From positions 1 to 64,000 of the forward strand of contig UQDA01000012.1 of assembly GCA_900539715.1 (NCBI GenBank): DNA of 64,000 nt, given 5' to 3'. The notes under the pieces are model-generated. The model saw only the letters and a program-made list of their open reading frames with translations. It was not told where the DNA came from and ran no database searches. The DNA is from an uncultured Lachnospiraceae bacterium (GTDB lineage Bacteria > Bacillota > Clostridia > Lachnospirales > Lachnospiraceae). This document shows, piece by piece, positions 59,534 through 64,000 of the stretch (positions are counted from its first letter, which is position 1; the number at the start of each line of letters is the position of its first letter). A program made the position numbers and the translations under genes.

Positions 59534-60217
59534 ATGAAAAAAGCGATTTTAGCTACCAAAGTCGGAATGACTCAGATTTTCAATGACGACGGCGTACTGG
59601 TTCCTGTAACCGTACTTCAGGCAGGTCCCTGCGTTGTTACACAGATCAAGACTGTTGAGAACGACGGCTACGAGGCAGTACAGGTTGGCTTCGTTGACAA
59701 GAAGGAAAGAATCGTCAACAAAGACAAGGCTGGTAAGAAAGAAGTTATTCACAGACATGGTGTAAATAAAGCTCAGAAGGGTCACTTCGCAAAAGCTGGT
59801 GTATCCTGCAAGAGATATGTAAGAGAGTTCCGGTTTGAGAATGCATCAGAGTATGCACTGGCTCAGGAAATCAAAGCTGACATCTTTGAGGCTGGCGACA
59901 GAATCGACGCTACAGCAATCAGCAAAGGTAAAGGCTTCCAGGGCGCGATCAAGAGATTTGGTCAGCACAGAGGACCTATGGCTCACGGTTCCAAGTTCCA
60001 CCGTCATCAGGGTTCCAACGGCGCCTGCTCCTCTCCGAGCCGCGTATTCAAGGGCAAAGGAATGCCTGGTCACATGGGCTGCGTAAAGGTTACTGTTCAG
60101 AATCTGGACGTTGTAAGAGTTGACGCAGACAAGAATCTGATCCTGGTAAAGGGTGCAGTACCTGGCCCTAAGAAAGCTCTGGTAACGATCAAAGAAACCA
60201 CTAAGGTGGAGGCTTAA
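59534..60217 (+). CDS. rplC: 50S ribosomal protein L3
   Basis: The 227-residue protein reaches the peptidyl-transferase centre. [14 protein letters not shown] start ([11 protein letters not shown]) and [18 protein letters not shown] near residue 138 are present. AGGAGG precedes ATG 59534. A 130-nt gap separates it from rpsJ. Confidence 0.96.
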   Translation: MKKAILATKVGMTQIFNDDGVLVPVTVLQAGPCVVTQIKTVENDGYEAVQVGFVDKKERIVNKDKAGKKEVIHRHGVNKAQKGHFAKAGVSCKRYVREFRFENASEYALAQEIKADIFEAGDRIDATAISKGKGFQGAIKRFGQHRGPMAHGSKFHRHQGSNGACSSPSRVFKGKGMPGHMGCVKVTVQNLDVVRVDADKNLILVKGAVPGPKKALVTIKETTKVEA

Positions 60218-60240
60218 AACTGGAAAGGAGGACCACTCAG

Positions 60241-60861
60241 ATGGCAAAAGTATCTGTTTATAATATGGAAGGCAAGCAGATCGATACAATCGAATTAAGC
60301 GATGCGGTATTCGGTGTTGAAGTGAACGAACATCTGGTACACATGGCAGTTGTACAGCAGCTTGCAAACAATCGTCAGGGAACACAGAAAGCAAAGACCC
60401 GTTCCGAGGTTTCCGGCGGCGGAAGAAAACCCTGGAGACAGAAGGGAACCGGTCATGCAAGACAGGGCTCCATCCGCGCTCCTCAGTGGACAGGCGGCGG
60501 CGTAGTATTCGCACCCGTTCCGAGAGATTACTCCTTCAAGCTCAATAAGAAAGAGAAGAGAGCGGCTCTGAAGTCTGCACTGACTGATAAGCTGGCTAAC
60601 GCTAAGCTGATCGTTGTAGATGAGCTGAAGTTCGATACAGTTAAGACCAAAAACTTTGCACAGGTTATGAACAACCTGGAAGTAAACAACGGTCTGGTTG
60701 TTGTAAATGAGAACGACACAAACGTAATGATGAGCGCACGGAACATCCCTACCGTAAAGATGGCTCTGCCGAATACCATCAACGTATACGACATCATGAA
60801 GGCAGGCAAGGTTGTTCTGACAAAGGACGCTGTTAAGACGATCGAGGAGGTATACGCATAA
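60241..60861 (+). CDS. rplD: 50S ribosomal protein L4
   Basis: The 206-residue protein shows the long loop [20 protein letters not shown] (residues 59 on) that lines the exit tunnel. Its stop overlaps the rplW start. In some bacteria L4 represses the S10 operon. Confidence 0.96.
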   Translation: MAKVSVYNMEGKQIDTIELSDAVFGVEVNEHLVHMAVVQQLANNRQGTQKAKTRSEVSGGGRKPWRQKGTGHARQGSIRAPQWTGGGVVFAPVPRDYSFKLNKKEKRAALKSALTDKLANAKLIVVDELKFDTVKTKNFAQVMNNLEVNNGLVVVNENDTNVMMSARNIPTVKMALPNTINVYDIMKAGKVVLTKDAVKTIEEVYA

Positions 60862-61160
60862 TGGCTGACATTAAATACTATGACGTTATCCTCAAGCCTG
60901 TCATCACTGAGAAGAGCATGGCTGGTATGAGCGAAAAGAAATATACCTTCCTGGTAAATCCGGAAGCAAACAAGTCTCAGATCAAAGAGGCTGTTGAGAA
61001 AATGTTTGAAGGCACCAAGGTTGCAAAGGTAAACACCTTAAACGCACCTGGTAAGACCAAGAGACGTGGCATGGTAGTCGGCAAGACTGCTAAGATCAAG
61101 AAGGCTATCGTTACACTGACCGCTGACAGCAAAGACATCGAGATCTTCGCTGGTCTGTAA
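60861..61160 (+). CDS. rplW: 50S ribosomal protein L23
   Basis: The 99-residue protein begins [17 protein letters not shown] and binds at the tunnel exit, where trigger factor and SRP dock. Normal length. Confidence 0.96.
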   Translation: MADIKYYDVILKPVITEKSMAGMSEKKYTFLVNPEANKSQIKEAVEKMFEGTKVAKVNTLNAPGKTKRRGMVVGKTAKIKKAIVTLTADSKDIEIFAGL

Positions 61161-61237
61161 AAAGATCCGGAACAGAGTTTCCGAATCTTCCTATGTGCAA
61201 ACAAGCACGATAATAAATTTGTAAAGGAGAAATCATC

Positions 61238-62080
61238 ATGGGAATTAAAACATATAATCCCTATACACCTTCCAGAAGAAATATGACTGGCTCTGATTTT
61301 TCCGAGATTACAAAGAAGACTCCTGAAAAGAGCCTTTGCGTATCTCTGAAAAAGAACTCCGGCCGTAACAATCAGGGCAAGATCACTGTTCGTCATCGTG
61401 GCGGCGGCGTTCGCACCCAGTATAGACTTGTAGACTTCAAGAGATTCAAGGACGGCATCCCTGCAACTGTTGTAGGCATCGAGTACGATCCTAACAGAAC
61501 AGCAAACATTGCTCTGATCTGTTATGCAGATGGTCAGAAGGCTTACATCCTTGCACCCGAAGGCTTAAAGGTTGGCCAGAAGGTTATGAACGGCCCTGAA
61601 GCAGAAGTAAGAGTGGGCAACTGCCTGCCGTTATCCGAAATTCCTGTTGGTACTCAGGTACACAACATTGAGTTATATCCTGGCAAGGGCGGCCAGATGG
61701 TTCGTTCTGCAGGTAACAGCGCACAGCTGATGGCGAAGGAAGGCAAATACGCTACCTTAAGACTTCCCTCCGGCGAAATGAGAATGGTTCCGATCGTATG
61801 CCGCGCAACTGTTGGTGTGGTTGGCAACGGCGATCACAACCTGATCAACATTGGTAAAGCAGGACGTAAGCGTCACATGGGCATCCGTCCTACTGTTCGC
61901 GGTTCAGTTATGAACCCGAATGACCATCCGCACGGTGGTGGTGAAGGTAAGACCGGTATCGGCCGTCCTGGTCCGAGCACTCCTTGGGGCAAACCGGCAC
62001 TCGGCTTGAAGACCAGAAAAGCCAAGAAGGCTTCTAACAAGCTGATCGTAAGAAGAAGAGACGGTAAGGCTATCAAATAA
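61238..62080 (+). CDS. rplB: 50S ribosomal protein L2
   Basis: The 280-residue protein shows [16 protein letters not shown] near 48 and the conserved end region [18 protein letters not shown] near 225, including the His important for peptidyl transfer. AAGGAG precedes ATG 61238. Confidence 0.97.
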   Translation: MGIKTYNPYTPSRRNMTGSDFSEITKKTPEKSLCVSLKKNSGRNNQGKITVRHRGGGVRTQYRLVDFKRFKDGIPATVVGIEYDPNRTANIALICYADGQKAYILAPEGLKVGQKVMNGPEAEVRVGNCLPLSEIPVGTQVHNIELYPGKGGQMVRSAGNSAQLMAKEGKYATLRLPSGEMRMVPIVCRATVGVVGNGDHNLINIGKAGRKRHMGIRPTVRGSVMNPNDHPHGGGEGKTGIGRPGPSTPWGKPALGLKTRKAKKASNKLIVRRRDGKAIK

Positions 62081-62100
62081 GTTTAAGGAGGAGAACAACA

Positions 62101-62382
62101 ATGGCAAGATCACTGAAAAAAGGACCTTTCGCTGACGCCAGCCTGCTGAAAAAAGTAGACGCTATGAACGCTGCTGGTCAGAAACAGGTTATCAAGACTT
62201 GGTCCCGTCGTTCTACAATTTTCCCGTCCTTCGTTGGACATACAATTGCAGTTCATGACGGCCGCAAGCATGTTCCGGTATATGTAACTGAAGATATGGT
62301 TGGACACAAACTCGGCGAGTTCGTTGCTACCAGAACCTACAGAGGTCACGGCAAGGACGAGAAGAAGTCCAAAGTTAGGTAA
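62101..62382 (+). CDS. rpsS: 30S ribosomal protein S19
   Basis: The 93-residue protein starts [17 protein letters not shown] and has [20 protein letters not shown]. It forms the 30S head with S13. AAGGAGG lies upstream. Confidence 0.96.
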   Translation: MARSLKKGPFADASLLKKVDAMNAAGQKQVIKTWSRRSTIFPSFVGHTIAVHDGRKHVPVYVTEDMVGHKLGEFVATRTYRGHGKDEKKSKVR

Positions 62383-62401
62383 TTGAAAGGAGGCTTTATT
62401 C

Positions 62402-62791
62402 ATGGCTAGAGGACATAGATCTCAGATTAAGAGAGAGAGAAATGCGAACAAAGATACAAGACCTTCTGCAAAATTATCCTACGCAAGAGTGTCTGTAACA
62501 AAAGCTTGTTTTGTACTGGATGCGATCAGAGGGAAGGATTACGAGACAGCACTGGCTATCGTAACTTACAATCCCAGATATGCTTCCAGCCTTGTTAAGA
62601 AGCTGCTGGAGTCCGCTGCAGCAAACGCAGAGAACAACAACGGCATGAAGAGAGAAAACCTTTATGTTGCTGAGTGCTATGCAAACAAGGGACCTACGAT
62701 GAAGAGAGTTAGACCGAGAGCACAGGGAAGAGCTTACAGAATCGAAAAGAGAATGAGCCACATCACCGTAGTGCTTGATGAGAGAAAGTAG
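62402..62791 (+). CDS. rplV: 50S ribosomal protein L22
   Basis: The 129-residue protein has the tunnel-lining hairpin ([20 protein letters not shown]). Its loop is of normal length, with no macrolide-resistance-like insertion visible. It follows rpsS by 19 nt. Confidence 0.96.
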   Translation: MARGHRSQIKRERNANKDTRPSAKLSYARVSVTKACFVLDAIRGKDYETALAIVTYNPRYASSLVKKLLESAAANAENNNGMKRENLYVAECYANKGPTMKRVRPRAQGRAYRIEKRMSHITVVLDERK

Positions 62792-62802
62792 GAGGAAGGA
62801 TA

Positions 62803-63459
62803 ATGGGACAGAAGGTTAATCCTCATGGTTTAAGAGTCGGCGTCATCAAAGATTGGGATTCCAGATGGTATGCAGACGCTGAATATTCAGACTTTTTGGT
62901 TGAAGACTACAACATCAGAAAATTTTTAAAGAAGAAACTGTACTCCGCAGGCGTTTCCAAGATTGAGATCGAAAGAGCGTCCGACAGAGTAAAGGTTATC
63001 CTCTATACAGCAAAGCCCGGCGTTGTTATCGGTAAGGGCGGCGCAGAGATCGAGGTTACCAAGAAAGAGCTGTCCAAGCTGACAGACAAGAAGGTTCTGG
63101 TTGACATCAAGGAGATCAAGAGACCTGACCGTGATGCACAGCTTGTTGCTGAGAACATCGCACAGCAGCTTGAGAACCGTGTTGCTTTCAGACGCGCTAT
63201 GAAGTCCTGCATCGGCAGAACGATGAAGTCCGGCGCTCTGGGCATCAAGACCGCAGTATCCGGCCGTCTGGGCGGCGCTGATATCGCGCGTACTGAGTTC
63301 TACAGCGAAGGTACTATTCCGCTGCAGACATTAAGAGCAGACATCGATTATGGATTCGCAGAAGCAGATACAACCTACGGCAAGATTGGCGTTAAGGTTT
63401 GGATCTACAAAGGCGAGGTACTTCCTACAAAAGGAAACAAGGAAGGGAGCGATAAATAA
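62803..63459 (+). CDS. rpsC: 30S ribosomal protein S3
   Basis: The 218-residue protein starts [19 protein letters not shown] and has a KH domain ([13 protein letters not shown] near residue 74). It lies at the mRNA entry. Normal length. Confidence 0.96.
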   Translation: MGQKVNPHGLRVGVIKDWDSRWYADAEYSDFLVEDYNIRKFLKKKLYSAGVSKIEIERASDRVKVILYTAKPGVVIGKGGAEIEVTKKELSKLTDKKVLVDIKEIKRPDRDAQLVAENIAQQLENRVAFRRAMKSCIGRTMKSGALGIKTAVSGRLGGADIARTEFYSEGTIPLQTLRADIDYGFAEADTTYGKIGVKVWIYKGEVLPTKGNKEGSDK

Positions 63460-63461
63460 CT

Positions 63462-63899
63462 ATGTTAATGCCGAAGAGAGTAAAACGTCGTAAACAGTTC
63501 CGCGGCACCATGGCTGGTAAGGCTATGCGCGGCAATACAATCACTTACGGAGAATACGGCCTTGTAGCACTCGAGCCCTGCTGGATCAGATCCAACCAGA
63601 TCGAGGCAGCCCGTATCGCACTGACACGTTATACAAAGCGTGCCGGCCAGGTTTGGATCAAAATCTTCCCTGATAAGCCGGTAACAGCTAAGCCTGCTGA
63701 GACTCGTATGGGTTCCGGTAAGGGCGCTCTGGAGTACTGGGTAGCAGTTGTTAAGCCGGGCCGCGTGATGTTCGAGATCGCAGGCGTTCCGGAGGAAGCA
63801 GCAAAAGAGGCGCTTCGTCTCGCAATGCATAAGCTTCCCTGCAGATGCAAAATTGTTTCTAAAGCAGACTTGGAAGGCGGTGTAGCAAATGAAGTCTAA
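63462..63899 (+). CDS. rplP: 50S ribosomal protein L16
   Basis: The 145-residue protein starts [15 protein letters not shown] and has [18 protein letters not shown] near 82. It helps position A-site tRNA. Starts 2 nt after the rpsC stop and overlaps rpmC. Confidence 0.96.
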   Translation: MLMPKRVKRRKQFRGTMAGKAMRGNTITYGEYGLVALEPCWIRSNQIEAARIALTRYTKRAGQVWIKIFPDKPVTAKPAETRMGSGKGALEYWVAVVKPGRVMFEIAGVPEEAAKEALRLAMHKLPCRCKIVSKADLEGGVANEV

Positions 63900-64000
63900 A
63901 ACCTATGTAGAAGATTTAAAGAACAAATCGGCTGCTGATCTGGCTCAGGAACTGACGGCTGCCAAGAAGGAACTTTTCAATTTAAGATTCCAGAACGCAA
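63889..64000 (+). CDS. rpmC: 50S ribosomal protein L29, cut by the window edge
   Basis: ATG 63889 overlaps the rplP end. The visible 37 residues ([20 protein letters not shown] ... [10 protein letters not shown]) match L29, which ends beyond the window. Position after rplP is as expected. Confidence 0.93.
   Translation, partial: MKSKTYVEDLKNKSAADLAQELTAAKKELFNLRFQNA

Overview
The window looks like the chromosome of a Gram-positive anaerobe of the Clostridia, most likely the family Lachnospiraceae. The grounds are strong AGGAGG-type ribosome binding sites with several TTG starts, T-box, preQ1 and L10-leader RNAs in the expected places, a glycyl-radical (class III) ribonucleotide reductase, an F-type ATP synthase with a sodium-type c subunit, and the rpmG-secE-nusG / rplKA / rplJL / rpoBC / str / S10 gene succession. 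No rRNA, tRNA or CRISPR array was seen. I did not assign a species.

Positions 1-7080 form an AT-rich, gene-poor accessory island. It holds the tail of a coiled-coil protein (perhaps a mobilisation protein), a PAP2-like membrane protein with an XRE-type regulator, an archaeal-type aspartyl-tRNA synthetase, a Nudix gene with several lesions, a dCMP deaminase, and an IS256-type insertion sequence followed by diverged copies of its right end. The most interesting signal of the window is here. Between a strong promoter (2571-2599) and the synthetase gene lies a 15-codon leader ORF ending in three Asp codons, followed by a chain of mutually exclusive hairpins and a terminator. This is a textbook layout for ribosome-mediated attenuation of an Asp-tRNA synthetase.

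Positions 7166-15463 are a minus-strand transport block: a YitT family membrane protein, BrnQ behind a T-box, a cytidylate-kinase-like protein, and a complete branched-chain amino acid ABC transporter (livJHMGF order in transcription). Positions 15600-28391 read plus: ddl, the atp operon (atpZ-I-B-E-F-H-A-G-D-C), a small orphan, an RNA-methyltransferase-like protein, and a large exported protein with a degenerate C39-like end. queT with a preQ1 riboswitch (minus) and an XRE regulator with UDP-galactopyranose mutase follow.

Positions 30690-49587 are the transcription/translation core: rpmG, secE, nusG, rplK, rplA, then a capA-like gene and a truncated-looking alcohol dehydrogenase relative inserted before the L10 leader, rplJ, rplL, rpoB, rpoC, rpsL, rpsG, fusA and tuf. 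About 9.4 kb of unrelated genes then separate tuf from rpsJ: a membrane-anchored MerR regulator, an HD-domain protein, nrdDG with an NrdR box, a Crp-like regulator with a DUF2752 protein, an rRNA-type methyltransferase, and a LysR regulator divergent from a split chromate transporter. From 58770 the S10 operon starts (rpsJ-rplC-rplD-rplW-rplB-rpsS-rplV-rpsC-rplP-rpmC) and runs off the right edge.
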